Origin: Candolleomyces eurysporus
Lineage: Eukaryota; Basidiomycota; Agaricomycetes; Agaricales; Psathyrellaceae
Direction of reading: 5' to 3'
Assembly (NCBI GenBank): GCA_027579435.1
Contig: JANBPK010000808.1
Span: forward strand, 248,001-312,000
DNA: 64,000 bases
Shown: piece after piece, positions 9,674-22,079 of the stretch
Layout: each line of letters opens with the position of its first letter
Position numbering within the stretch: the first letter of the stretch is position 1
The notes under the pieces: model-generated
What the model was told of the DNA's origin: nothing
The model's input: the letters and a program-made list of their open reading frames with translations, nothing else
Databases searched by the model: none
Made by a program: the position numbers and the translations under genes

Positions 9674-12066
9674 CTATAGCAGAGCTGCAGCAACGGCCAG
9701 GGAACCTGCGAGCATCGACAGGAGCGGTCGTGTAGAGAATCCCGAGTTCAGTGGGTTAGCTTTGGCTCCGTGACTGGCGACCTCGGCAAGCTCGTGACCG
9801 CACAAACCGGATCCACCAAGCTGCTCACTTGGGACGAGGATCACGGGGACACCACCGAGAGAATATTGAGCATCAATCATTCGTTCGGCGCCAACGACCC
9901 ATTGCTGGCAAGTCATGATGCTAGAATTGGAGGACAGTTGGCATCAACTCGATGTAACGGCAAGGATGACGTTGGTTAAAAAACATACTTTGTCAAAGCT
10001 GTGGTTGTTTCAAATGGAGTCTTGACCGAGATATGAACGCCAGGCTGGGGCTTTGGGGTGTATGCCATCAGTTTCTGGATTGTTCTGATCTATCCGGAAC
10101 TTTCACTTACAGGAGATCCAATGTTGGTCATGATAGAGATAACAGAGCCCTTGAGGAAAGCGAAGCCATGGGGACTGGTTGTCAGGATCGTGGTTTTTGA
10201 TTTGGCCCAGTCGGTACTATTATTGTTGACCAAGAAGTTGCGAAGCTGGGTATCGGGGTTAGCACGCGGTGCAATGCAAGTCCGGGAGTAACCACCTACT
10301 TTGTTGAAGGTAGTAATATATTGGTACGCAGTGGTGTTTTGATATCCAGAAGGCCAGAGCGCTTCGCGGTTATTCTGGACGAAAGGAGATCAGTCAAGGC
10401 GTTTCGAACGGAGGACGCCTGCGCGCTTACCGGATCTCCAGAGCCCGAGAAACTCTGTTCCTGGCCGTAGTAAACAATGGGGATTCCATCAGAGAAGAAA
10501 TTCCAAGCCATCGCGTTACTGTGAATAGGCGGTCGGCATCACGTTTCGGACGGCATACGCAACAAAATCCTTACTAGAGACTCTGGGGGTCCACGGACAA
10601 ATTATGCCATCGTGGGACGTCGTGGTTTTCCAGGAAATTACCCAGCAGGGTGGTGTCCTACCCATCGCTGTCAACTGCCGAAAAGCGAAAGAAGATCCGT
10701 GACAGTACATACCGCAAATTTGGTTTTGGACTCCTCAAACACGGACGCCAGCTGAGAAACATTGGCAGGTCCTGGAATGGTGTAGGCGTCGCGGAGGGCG
10801 GCATACATAGGGAAGTTCAGGACAGAGTCAAGGGCGTCTGCTCCTTGCCATTCCGCAACCGGACTGAAAGAATGTTAGCGTTGAATTATTGATCGTGCAT
10901 AAAAGCACATACTCGACTTCTGCTCCACCGAAGACTTCACCCATGCAAAACACGCCAGCCTTTCCACAGAAAGAAGGCCAGAAGCTCTTTTGGACATGCC
11001 TTGATGGACATTAGTAACGGAAAGAGAACAAGACCATGANGGGGGACACACTTGGCAGCTGAGGAAGAAATATATTTCAATTGGTTTCTGGAAATGTCAG
11101 ATGAATGCGAACTTACCATCAATACGAAGACCATCGATGCTATATTCCTTGACGAAATTAGCAACCCACTCTTCGTACCGTTGGATGACGGTCGGATTGG
11201 TGGTGTCGACATCGGCCAGAGGGACTCGCTCGTCACCCATCCAGCATAGTTGCTCGCTGGTCAGATTGTTCCATTGGATCGGGCAATACGGGTGATAGAA
11301 TGACTAAAAATAGATTCAGCTAGGTCCGAGGTTAAAAAAACGGAAGGTGAATTTGACGCACGGCATCCTTGAAGAAGCACTGGGAGTAGTCGGGTTGCGT
11401 GGTGGAGGTGACCATGACATGATTGACTACGACGTCGACCATCAAGAACCTTGAGAAATTTTAGGGACGAAGTCCGAAAGAAAAGGGAGTAAAAGACGCA
11501 CATTCCGCGCCTGTGAACCTCCGCAGAGAGCGCCTTCAGGTCGTCGGCGGTACCGAAGTGGTCATTCAGCTGGGTAATATCCGTGACCCAGTAGCCATGG
11601 TATGGATCACCATAGGCCGTCCGGGGACCATCATAATTCTTGTTGACAGGACTGATCCAGACTAAGATTGTGGGGTTAATGAGCATGAAGAAAATCTAGC
11701 ATGACATTTGTACGTACTGGCAGTGAACCCCGCATTCTGAATGTAGTCGAGATTTTCACGAATACTAGTGCGAAGGGTCAGTCGGACGTCGAGGGGGACA
11801 AGTAGTATTACACACCCATTCCAAGTGCCGCCACAATAGGCCTGTCTGGTGGTGTCACAGGTAGAGTTTGGTGAACCGCTGGGCAGCGCGAAGCGATCGG
11901 TAATTATTCTGGAGACCCAATGAGTTGATGCTCGGCACACACTAAATTGCTCCATAATGAGTGCTCACTGGTATATTGACCGGCCTCTCCATTCGTCTGC
12001 GGTAGCGGCCCAGGTCGAGGCGACGAGGGAGAATAGAAGGAGAGAGGAGAGCGTAAGCTTGAACAT
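9674..12066 (-). CDS. Secreted GH13 alpha-amylase, probably GPI-anchored
   Basis: This is a fungal Taka-type alpha-amylase that cleaves alpha-1,4 bonds of starch or glycogen-like glucans. A signal peptide ([20 protein letters not shown]) is followed by [17 protein letters not shown] and the paired-cysteine segment [11 protein letters not shown]. Catalytic-site motifs are visible: GLRIDAAKHV (nucleophile Asp, split by two introns), GEVFGG (acid/base Glu) and [11 protein letters not shown] (stabilising Asp). [11 protein letters not shown] follows. No starch-binding domain is evident. The C terminus is a small-residue stretch (NPLNSGFS) and then a hydrophobic tail ([16 protein letters not shown]), as in GPI-attachment signals. 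The N at 11040 falls in an intron. About ten introns are present. It is divergent from a sugar transporter. Confidence 0.93.
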
Positions 12067-12507
12067 TGCGGGCAATCAATGTCCGGGGTCAGGGGCAGGC
12101 CTGAAGCAATGAATGGCTGGAATTAAATATGCAAAAGAGTGGAAGGGTTTGGGCGCTGTTGGGGCACTGCTGGAAGCTGGTTTGGCGATGAAGCCGGGGG
12201 GAAAAGGATGCGAGGGAAGGATGAGGGCGTTCCATGTGGGCTCCGGTTTTATTGGGGGCCCAGGCAATCAAGGCCCGAATATCGTTCTCGTGATTAGGCC
12301 GAAACTCTCTGAGAAAGTGCCAACGCTACGGGGCTTTTGCCAGGTCAGAACTTGGACGTTATGCATGCCGTTGTGGCCAACTTCGACCGTCAACTAATTA
12401 AGTTGAGCCTGCGATTCCCTTGATCCCGTGTCAAGTACAGTGCCGCCACATCACGGCCAGTTCTCTCCTACCCCGGCTTTCAAGCTGCGTGCTTCATCTC
12501 CTCCCCC
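12067..12507. promoter_or_regulatory. Divergent promoter between alpha-amylase and sugar transporter
   Basis: This 441-base region drives an extracellular glucan hydrolase leftward and a sugar permease rightward. No gene is visible in it. The arrangement would allow one set of carbon-responsive sites to control digestion and uptake together. I did not find a motif that proves this. Confidence 0.5.
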
Positions 12508-14284
12508 ATGCAGCCCGATTCCACCTCATTCACCCTGTATGGCTGGCTTGTCTGTCTCTGGATCGTCCTCACGCCCTTCCAGTATGGATACCATATCTCT
12601 GCCTTGAACCAAATCCAGGCTGCGTTGACATGCAACGATGAGCCGCCGGCCTTCGAGTCCATTCCATCCTGCATTCAGATGTCCGACGTTACATTCTCTC
12701 TCGTCACCTCCGTCTTCACCATTGGGGGTCTCGCTGGGAGTAGCATCGCCAACCTCATCACGGACGCCAGGGGCAGGAAGGGGGCCCTACGGGTCTGTGC
12801 CATCCTGATGACCCTTGGTGCTGCGCTTATGGGTGTTAGTGGCTCCGTCCTTCTCTTGATGGTTGGCCGGTGCGTTGCATCCATACGCCCTCCTGTCGTT
12901 TCTTATCGATTCCAGGTTCCTGCTCGGAGCCGGCTCTGGAATCGGCATTTGCGTTGGCCCAATCTTTATTGCAGAGATAGCCCCAGCACGCATCCGCGGC
13001 GCCCTAGGTTCGTGTTCCTCACAGTCCGAGAAGGGTCCGTGCCCTGATTCTGTTCTAGGCATCCTGACGCAGGTGGGAGTTGTTCTCGGTATAATGACTA
13101 CTCAGATTATCGGCATGCAGTTTGCTACCCGCAGTCAATGGAGATATGTCCTCTTCGTTTCAGCTGCACTGGGTGTCGCCCAGTTCTTGCTCAGTTCAGT
13201 CATAACAGAGTCTCCTGCTTGGCTAGCTGCCAGGGGTCGCTTGGAAGAAAAGAAGGCTGTAGTGCAGCGCATCTGGGGCATCAAAGAACCCGCTTCAGCG
13301 ATTGAACCACTCTTGGAAGAAGGGTTGGAGCCTGAGAGGCCGGAAGCCAGCAATGAGAACGTCACAATCCCTCAGCTCTTTGGTCCACGAGAATACAAGA
13401 AGCCCCTCGCTATTGTCTGCTTCGCGATGTTAGCGCAACAAATCTCCGGTACGGTGGACTCGAACTCTTCTTTTGGAAGTAACAGTTTACTGAAATTTGT
13501 TTCCTAGGTGTCAATGCAGGTACGCCTAGGGCTTGCGGAATGCCTCTCTTTCGCTCAACCTTTATTAGTTCTCTACTACTCAAATGAAATCTTGTCCAAG
13601 TCGCTTCCTGGCCTTGGACCTTACCTCTCTCTGGGGATTACAATCGTCAACGTCATCATGACTTTCCCCGCAATTATCTTGGTAGAAGTCAGCTACTGTT
13701 TTGTTCAGTCTCCAACATCAATCGGCTAACATGGCCTTCAGCGAATGGGCAGGAAACCCTTGCTAACCCTTTCAGCAGTTGGCTCCATCAGCTCTCTCTT
13801 CCTCCTTGGCTATGGCTTGAACAGTGGCTCAGTTACGCTTTCAAGCATCACCATCGTGTCCTTTATAATGTGAGATGCCTAGCAATTTCGCATCCGCACA
13901 CGGACTCAACCGTCAATTAGGTCGTTTGCAGTTGGATTAGGACCGCTTCCGTTCGTGATGATTTCAGAAGTCTCGCCGCCAAAGGCAAGTAGATTCACTT
14001 GTCGGTCAGTCCTTATGCTCATCTGACTGCGCTTAACATTTAGGCTGTTTCTGCGTTGTCGTCGGTCGCACTGTCCTTGAATTGTAAGTGAAACGATTGT
14101 CATTTTCGTCGTCTCGTAACACCCCGTTCTTCCAGGGACTGTCAACTTTTTGGTGGGATTCTTATTCTTACCTTTACGAAACCTCCTGTCCGGTGGCGAC
14201 CGGTACCTCGAAGGGCGCGTCTTCTACGTGTTCGGACTGCTTTTCCTCTCGTCGTTTGTGGTTTTGGCAAGGATCTATCGATGA
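12508..14284 (+). CDS. MFS hexose/sugar transporter
   Basis: This is a 12-helix sugar porter of the plasma or vacuolar membrane. TM1 is in LYGWLVCLWIVLTPFQYGYH. Family signatures are DARGRKGAL (loop 2-3), GPIFIAEIAPARIRGALG (loop 4-5), ITESPAWLAARGR (end of TM6), RMGRKPLLTLS (loop 8-9) and PFVMISEVSP (TM10). It ends VVLARIYR. The overall form recalls GLUT/Vps73-like carriers more than the Hxt family; substrate is not provable here. The gene has many introns, including a 12-base micro-exon at 13508-13519. That exon supplies part of QISGVNAVLYYSNEI, the conserved TM7 motif, so it must be included. It is paired head-to-head with the amylase. Confidence 0.88.
13508..13519 (+). other. 12-base micro-exon of the sugar transporter
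   Basis: The sequence GTGTCAATGCAG lies between an acceptor (tttcctag) and a donor (gtacgc). Joining it to its neighbours restores the conserved permease motif QISGVNAVLYYSNEI. Omitting it loses four codons of the sugar-binding helix. Confidence 0.75.
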
Positions 14285-14552
14285 TGTACTTCTGTAGAGC
14301 TCTAATAGCATGGTGTCTGTCAGTGGGGGCAGAGTTATCGGAGAATCAACCTGACTTTGAAATAGAAGCGAGATTTCCCACAGCCTGGAATGGCAGGCAA
14401 GTGCTCCCTTGCCACTCTTACACATTGACGAACGGTGTGGGAGGTGGTCTCTCAAAACTTTTCCCCTACCTTTTTCCAATATCTCTTCCAAAACGGCGAC
14501 TGGTCCTGGCAGCGGTGTCCGGCGTTCGGTGACCCCATCCAGGTCGTCCCAC

Positions 14553-17500
14553 ATGGACAACCCGCCGACGACGAACATCCATACTATAGTCAAGGCTCAA
14601 ATTGTTTTCCTCCTGTCGACCCTTACGGAGGAAAACTTTGAGAGGAATCAGATGGAGATTCGCTCTGTACGCACCCCCTTATACTTAGTTTTCTCTCTCG
14701 CCTGACCCTTTTTCCTCCTCGTAATGGTCGTGTATAGCTTTCAGAGCAGCATGGAATCGACACATATCTCCATTTTATTCGACGTCTCATCGTTCATTCG
14801 CAGGCGCGACTCTCGGCAGCACCATCAGCCTCCTTCGACGCCTCAACAGCCTTAACTTTCCGTCTGTTGGTTCAAGAAGTCCAGCGTCTTGCGCGCGACC
14901 CTTTCCTCGCTGAGCGCTTCCGGGACGGTGTTGGGGGCGGAGAAGGGGACATCTTTAGGCACTTTGATCTTCTGCGATTCGTAGATCGCGTTGGATTGCG
15001 TTCCTTGGAGCGTTTTATACTAGCTTCTGCCATCGTTGCTGGTCGAACACGTCAAGAACTCGCCTCGCAAGCCGCAAATGTGATCCAGCTGGAATTTGAC
15101 AACGCCGTAGTTGCTCTCTGTCGTCCAACCTCTTTTGAAGGCGCCGACCTCGCTCTCAATCAAACCACAAAAATCCTATCCAACCTTCTCGTCGATGCCG
15201 CCTCTGAACCTCCTGTCCTCAACGCTACGCAAAAACAAACTTTAATCATGGCCGCCCAATCGAAATATGGGAAAGAGGCCCTATCCCCTATCCTTCCCCA
15301 CATTTTCGCCACACTAAGGTCTGTTCTGCATTTTGTTTACACCACACATGTCCACAACAAGTTTTCCTAATCTTTTCCCCGCAGCCTACCTCCCTCTGCC
15401 ACCCTGGCCCAAACCCTAATCCAGTTTGGCGCCGAGATTACCAGCAATGCTGAGATTGTTCGTGCCCTTTTCGAACGCTTTGGCATCACTGAGAGCAACC
15501 CTCCGCGCGACGCGCAAGTGGTGGAAATCGCCTCTACGCTTGCCAAACTCGCTGCGGAGGGTAGTCCACTGTGTGATGTTCCAACACTTATACGCGTGTT
15601 GGGTACCTATGTGAGTCATCTCGGCTGTTCTCGTCCCTTCGTTTTCACTCAAGCTCTATCCGCAGCCCACAGCTCTGAATTGGCCTGCTGTCATCAAGTC
15701 TTTCGACCGACTGGATCGATCAACGGTGGATACCGCAACACTCAAACTCCTCATTGCTATCCTCCTCAATGCCCCACGTGATGCTGATCCTCATGCTGTT
15801 GCCGGTTTCTGGGAGCAGTGGACGAATTCTTTATACCAGCTCCGATTGCTGGATGCTCTCCTGTCCCTTCCCGCGGATACGTTCAATTTTGTTCAGCTTC
15901 CCGGCAAGAGGATCGTCACCGTGGACGACGTTTCAATCGCGAGTCCCACGATCAAGTCGCTTGCTGCGAATGTTCAAGGTCACACCTGGAACTCGCTTGA
16001 ACTCTTCCAGATTCTTGTGAAGTTGGCAGACTCGGACTCGGCTGAAATCCGCAATTGTGTGAAGGATATGCTTGACAAGGCAATCAAAATAAGCGCAGAG
16101 CTTGTCCACATGGGCTTGCTGCAGGTACCGGTATGTACTTTCAATCATTCTGTCATCTTCCTCCCTCTGACGTCTTCCAGGACGCTTCGTGGAACGAGAT
16201 TAGACTGGAATACTCGCGGAAGTTGCTGGCCATGTTCCTTGCAGGACACCCCAACCACCAGCTTGTTTTCATGCGAATCTGGCAAATCGAACCCTCGTAT
16301 CTCACAACTGCATTCCGTGACTTCTACGACGAGAACAATCTCAATATCACGCGTATCCTCGATGTCGCTCAAGATTTGAAGGTATGAGCATTCACTTTTT
16401 CCATTATGTGGATGCTCACCAACGTTGTGCAGATTCTGGAACCTCTGCTCGAAGTCCAGCCATTCACATTTGCGCTGGACGTAGCTGCCCTTGCATCCCG
16501 ACGTGAATACCTCAATCTCGATAAATGGCTTGCAGACAATGTTGCTGCTCATGGTGCCGACTTCCTCCACTCCGTGATTTTGTTCCTCCAACAGAAGATG
16601 GAGAGCGAAAAGGCGTCCCGTCTATCCGACCCTGCTGTCGAGAGTCGAACCATGGCGCTAAGTCCCAATACCATCACGATCATTCTCCGGGTTTTGCGCA
16701 ACAAGTGAGTGAACATTACAGCACGTGGAATCTAACTGACCGTGTTGAGCAGTTCCAGTTTGATGGCAGACGGGGACGTGGAGGCTTCGATCGAAGTTCG
16801 CAACGCTTGCCTTCAGATACATCCTCGATTGATGAGTCTTACTCCTGGCACCGACATTGAGCCGGGTCTGACGGTCATCACATACACAAACGAGATCGAG
16901 AATGAAGTCGACGGCATCTACAAGCAAATGTACGACGGCGAGGTTTCCATCGACGATGTCGTCAACATGCTCCAGCAGTACAAAGAGTCGACAAACCCCC
17001 ACGACCACGAAGTCTTTTCCTGCATGATTCATTTCCTCTTCGACGAATACAAATTCTTCCAATCCTATTATCCCGCCCGCGAACTTCAAATGACCGGCTA
17101 CCTCTTTGGCTCCCTCATCAGCCGCAAACTCATCGACTACATCCCCCTCGGAATCGCTATCCGCTACATCATCGACGCCCTCAACTGTCCTCCCGAAACA
17201 AACCTCTTCAGATTTGGCATGCAAGCGCTGGGTCGCTTTGAGTTCCGACTCGCCGAATGGCGGCCACTCTGCGAGGCTCTGGTTCGAATCCCTGCTCTCG
17301 CAGATCTTCGCCCCGACTTGATTTCAACCATCCACCGCGTGCTCGCTTCCAATGTCTCCTCCTCCGACCCCTTCGCCCCCAATGGTACTGGTCCTGGCCC
17401 TGGTCAGGTCGAGCAACACCCCATCTTCACTTCTATCCAGCCTGATGCAATGGATAACGACATCGAAAACCCGCCCGAAGAAGTCAGCGACCGCATTCTT

Positions 17501-20500
17501 TTCATCGTCAACAATCTGGCCCCTAGCAATTTTGATACCAAACTTTCGGAAATGCGTGAACACTTTGCAGATCAATATGCGAGATGGTTCGCCAACTATC
17601 TCGTCGATCAGCGAGTCAGTACCGAGCCCAACAATCACCCACTATACCTCCGTTTCCTCGACGCACTGGACCGTAGTGCACTGCATAAATTCATCCTCCA
17701 AGAAACCTTCGTCAAGGCGGCCACGCTCTTGAATTCCGAACGATGCATGCAGTCTGGTTCGGACCGTAATACCCTCAAGAATGTCGGATCATGGCTTGGC
17801 ACTATCACACTCGCTCGAGACCAGCCCATCAAGTACAAAAACCTATCCTTCAAAGAGCTGCTTCTCGAAGGTTTCGAAAGTGGACGGTTGCTCGTTGCCA
17901 TACCCTTCGTTTGCAAGACCTTGGAACCATGTTCCAAGTCCCGCGTGTTCAGGTCTCCTAATCCCTGGCTCATGGCAGTGATAGGGTTGCTTGCGGAGCT
18001 GTATCATTTTGCGGATCTGAAGTTGAACCTGAAGTTTGAGATTGAGGTTCTTTGCAAAGCGCTGGAAATCGATTTGGATTCTATCGAGCCAACTTCCATC
18101 CTTCGTAACCGCCAAAACGATACTGGCCTTGGACCTCAAGATTTCGCGCCTGAGATGGAGCATGTCCCACTCGCAGCGGATCAGGCTGCAAGTCAGGCCG
18201 GTGAGTGCACTATTTGCTCTCCCTCTCGTTGTTGCTCGGTATCTGAATATTTTTCAAGCTATGGGAGCTCATATCGAGCCGCTGCTTCTTACGCTTGCGA
18301 ACAACGTTCATATCAGTCCCCAATTCACACCATTGAACGCCAACCCCCACTTCAAGCGCGCTGTTCAGCTAGCTGTCGATCGTGCTGTCCGCGAGGTACG
18401 TTCTCCCTCATTGACCGCTGGCCTGATCTAATAATGCTTGCGATTACAGATCATCATTCCTGTCGTCGAACGATCCGTCACGATTGCTGGCATCTCTACT
18501 GGAGAACTTGTTGTCAAAGACTTTGCCACGGAAATCAACGAGAACAAGTTGCGACGAGCTGGATATCTGATGGCCCAGAAACTGGCTGGAAGCCTTGCCC
18601 TTGTCACTTGCAAAGAGCCATTGAAGACCAACCTCGGTACTCATCTGAGGCAGTTTTTGAACGAACACGGTTTCACAGAGGTGCCTACCTTTTGTCCGAC
18701 GTGAAAATGCTAAAGCTGACAAGTTGATGCGTGATTAGCAACATGTTCCTGATGGAGTGGTTCAAATCCTCGTTCAAGACAATCTCGACAATGCGTGCAG
18801 CACGATCGAGAAGGCTGCCATGGATAGGGCTGTCATTGATGTGGATGAAGGATTTGCTCCCTCTTATGAGGCTCGAAGGAGACATCGCGAGGTGAGTTTG
18901 TCGCGTTGTATTTGTGACCTTTGTGCCACTGGCTGACAATTCTACCAGGCGAGGCCCACGGCACCTTTCTGGGACCCTGCTGCACCCCGATCTGCGTTCC
19001 CCACCTCTCTTCCTGACCCTCTTCGTATCAAAGCCAATGGTCTTCAACCTCACCAACTCAGTGTTTATGAAGATTTTGGTACGACAAATCTTTTCGGCTT
19101 CACACATCTTTGATGGCTAATGGGTATCTCAAAAGCTTCAGACGCGAAGCGTGTCGCAGATTTGAGCAGGCCTGGTTCGGCCGCTTCCTTCGCTGCCTCA
19201 ATTCCCTACATTCGCTCTCCTGCCTTGGATCAGCAGATGCTTCGACCTGGTGGTATTCTCCACCAAGAAGCCATGGAACGTTTTGCCGTACGTCTGAAGA
19301 TTCTTCTTGCAAGCCGGCGACACCCTAACATGCTTCGTAGGCCCTCACTCGTGATTTGGAAGCCGTCGTAGCTCAAGTGCCAGCTCAGTCACTTTCTGTT
19401 CTCCCACCGACTCATGACATTCGCATCCTCTTCCAAAGAATTCTGTCTCTGGCGGATGAGGCTGCTGATCGCGAACGCACGCCCCTTATGATCTCGCAGA
19501 AAATCGTGCAAATGTTGTACAAGACGAATTCTCAGCTTGGGCGCGAAATCTATGTTGCGATCTTGGACCAGCTTTGCCATGCATTTGACGAAGTCGCGAA
19601 AGAGGCTATTACCTGGTTGCTCTACGCTGAGGACGAGGTAAGCATGTTTCATTTCATTTACCCAAGGATGATGACTTAGAACTGGTATAGCGCAAGTACA
19701 ACGTTCCCGTCACCATCACGCTCCTGCGCTGCGGCTTGCTCAACTTCGAAGCCCACGACCAGCTTTTGTCGAAGTCCATCTTTGCCGACCCCCGTCCATC
19801 CCTCATCGCGTATGCTGTCGGTCTCATCAGAGAGTCGTTGACTGGAGATCCTCCGGCACTCCCCCGCAACTATTTCCAATACACGATCGACTTCATGACC
19901 CAGTTGTCGAATGCTAACAAAGCGACCGATGAGTAAGTTTAGTGCTCCCCGATNGTGAGATACTTTTTAGCTGACAGGATCCGTAGGATGAATCGATTGC
20001 TGCATGAGCTGGATGGATCAAGGCGTTCTGCTGACCCCACCACGCGTCAGGCGCTGAAACCTGAGACCGAGCAGTTGAGAGAGAAGTTGCATATGTGGTT
20101 CCAGAATTGGGTCACGGTGTTCCAGAGGACGCTTACTCCGGAGAAGAGCTTCGTTCCCTTCATCACCAACCTCACAAAGAATGGAATTCTCAAAGCGGAG
20201 GACGTCTCGTCGTTCTTCTTCCGTGTGTGCACTGAGGCCAGCGTTTCTGCCTACATGAAATGCATTGCCACTGGCGAATTCGATTTCGCTTTCCAAGCTC
20301 TTGATGCTTTCTCTAGGCTCATCGTCTACATCATCAAGTATCACGGCGATGCGTCGGGTGTCAACAATGAGCAGGCGAAGGTCCACTACTTCACCAAGAT
20401 TCTCTCCATCTTCGTACTTGTTCTTGCCAATATGCATGAAGAGCAAGGCCCCGAGTTCCAACCCAAGCCCTTCTTCCGATTCTTCTCCAGCCTTCTCAAC

Positions 20501-21732
20501 GACTTGCACTCAATGGAAGCTGCTCTCGGCCCAGCCTATATCCAGTTGTTGATCGCCATGAGGTTGGTGACTTTCGTACTTGTAGTGATTTGCATTCTAA
20601 TCCTCTTCTAGTGATACCTTCAGCTCGCTGCAACCAACCTACTTCCCTGGATTTGCCTTCTCCTGGATGTGCCTGGTTTCCCACCGTGTGTTCATGCCGA
20701 AATTGCTTCTGGCCAATAACAGAGAGGTATGGCCCCCCGGTTTTGCATGCACAAAGCTTTTGCTCATTATATCTAGGGATGGCCCGCATTCCACAAGCTC
20801 CTGCTGTCGCTCTTCAAATTCCTTGCTCCATTCTTGAAGGAAGGCGATTTAAGAATGGCGGAGCGCGACCTATATTCAGGCGTGTTGCGGACGCTCCTTG
20901 TTCTGCTCCACGATTTCCCGGACTTCCTCAGCGAATACTACTTCACCCTCTGCGACAGCATTCCTCCCCGTTGCATCCAACTCCGCAATATCATTCTCAG
21001 TGCTTTCCCTGCCGCCATCATTTTACCCGATCCCCACCTCAACAACGTTTCGTTGGATTCCCTCTCGGAGATGGGTCCCATTCCTCCCTTCGCCGTAGAC
21101 TTCGCCTTGCTTTTCCGAAATGGCGAGCTGCGTGCGCAGCTAGACCACTACTTGCTCAACAGGGGCAACGGTGCGTTCTTGAGTCAGCTCAAAGATAAGC
21201 TGAAGGTCCCAGCGTCCGAGGGTTCCCCTGAGGAATACAACTTGTCTTTGATCAACGCAATCGTCATGTATATTGGCGTTTCGGCGGCTGGGCAGACCAA
21301 GCCTCGTCTTCTTTTCTCTGCGACGGATCCAGGGGCAGTTGCTTTGCAATACCTCGCTACTAATCTTGACGTTGAAGGTATGTATTCTGTTGTGCTCACG
21401 ATGCGGATATTTTTGATGAACGCTTCTTTGCAGGGCAACACCACCTCCTCAGCTCGATCGTGCTTCACCTAAGATACCCGAACGCCCATACGCATTGGTT
21501 CAGCTCTCTGATCCTTCATCTCTTCGTGGAAGTGAAGGATGACAGGTTTAGGGAAGTTGTGGCCAAGGTACTCCTCGAGCGCTTCATTGTTCATCGTCCT
21601 CATCCATGGGGAGCGCTGGTCACGTTCATTGAACTGCTTCGCAATCCAAAATACGAATTCTGGAGCAAGGAATTCATTCGAATTTCTCCAGATGTCACAT
21701 TGCTTCTTGAAAGTGTTGGTCGTAACTTGTAA
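14553..21732 (+). CDS. NOT1: CCR4-NOT complex scaffold subunit Not1
   Basis: Not1 (Cdc39/CNOT1) is the large scaffold that holds the Caf1 and Ccr4 deadenylases, Caf40 and the Not2-Not3/5 module. The N-terminal HEAT region starts MDNPPTTNIHTIVKAQIVF and continues LSEQHGIDTYLHFIRRLI after an intron at 14667-14737. A central region reads PGLTVITYTNEIENEVDGIY (MIF4G-like, Caf1-binding). It is followed by YFPARELQMT-like HEAT repeats, here YYPARELQMTGYLFGSLI. The DUF3819-type part includes RAVREIIIPVVERSVTIAGI. The C-terminal Not1 superfamily-homology domain contains DFPDFLSEYYFTLCDSIPP and ends SPDVTLLLESVGRNL. With about 18 short introns removed it should encode roughly 2,000 residues. The N at 19954 lies in an intron. 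An upstream in-frame ATG at 14409 is possible but less family-like. Confidence 0.93.
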
Positions 21733-22079
21733 CGATACTGGTCACGTAGGACTTTCTTATAACGACTTCCAAGAGTTAGAATTTGGTCTTTTTCTGTAAT
21801 TCTCGCTATCTTCGCACACATCTGTTATCTTCTATCTGGGCCCGCTACACTGCATTCCTGTACTGTATCAACATTATTCTTACTTTCTTTATGTTGTCGA
21901 TGCTCCGCTCGATAACCCTGTTGTACAATCTGTCTACTTGTACAAGTGCCATTGGCGCTTCTTGCATGTTTTCTCTGTCGTTGGTCTCTCGTGCTACCAA
22001 ATAGACAAACAATTTATAGACAACAGAGAACATCATAGATCATGCCACTAAAATACAACAATGTTCATGGAGATATGAT
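21733..22079. other. Convergent 3' region, no gene seen
   Basis: This AT-rich, pyrimidine-rich stretch lies between the stop of NOT1 and the end of the cytochrome b561-like gene. Short open frames on both strands have no recognisable protein content and look like chance. Confidence 0.4.

Noticed and set aside
16658..17224. A 188-codon minus-strand frame
   Set aside because: It is antisense to a long NOT1 exon and has compositional bias only.
17280..17310. GGTTCGAATCCC resembling a tRNA T-arm
   Set aside because: It lies within the NOT1 coding frame (EALVRIPALAD) and I see no matching acceptor or anticodon arms.
20590..21198. A 202-codon plus-strand frame inside NOT1
   Set aside because: It is an alternate frame. 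The conserved C-terminal Not1 domain is in another frame through the same DNA.
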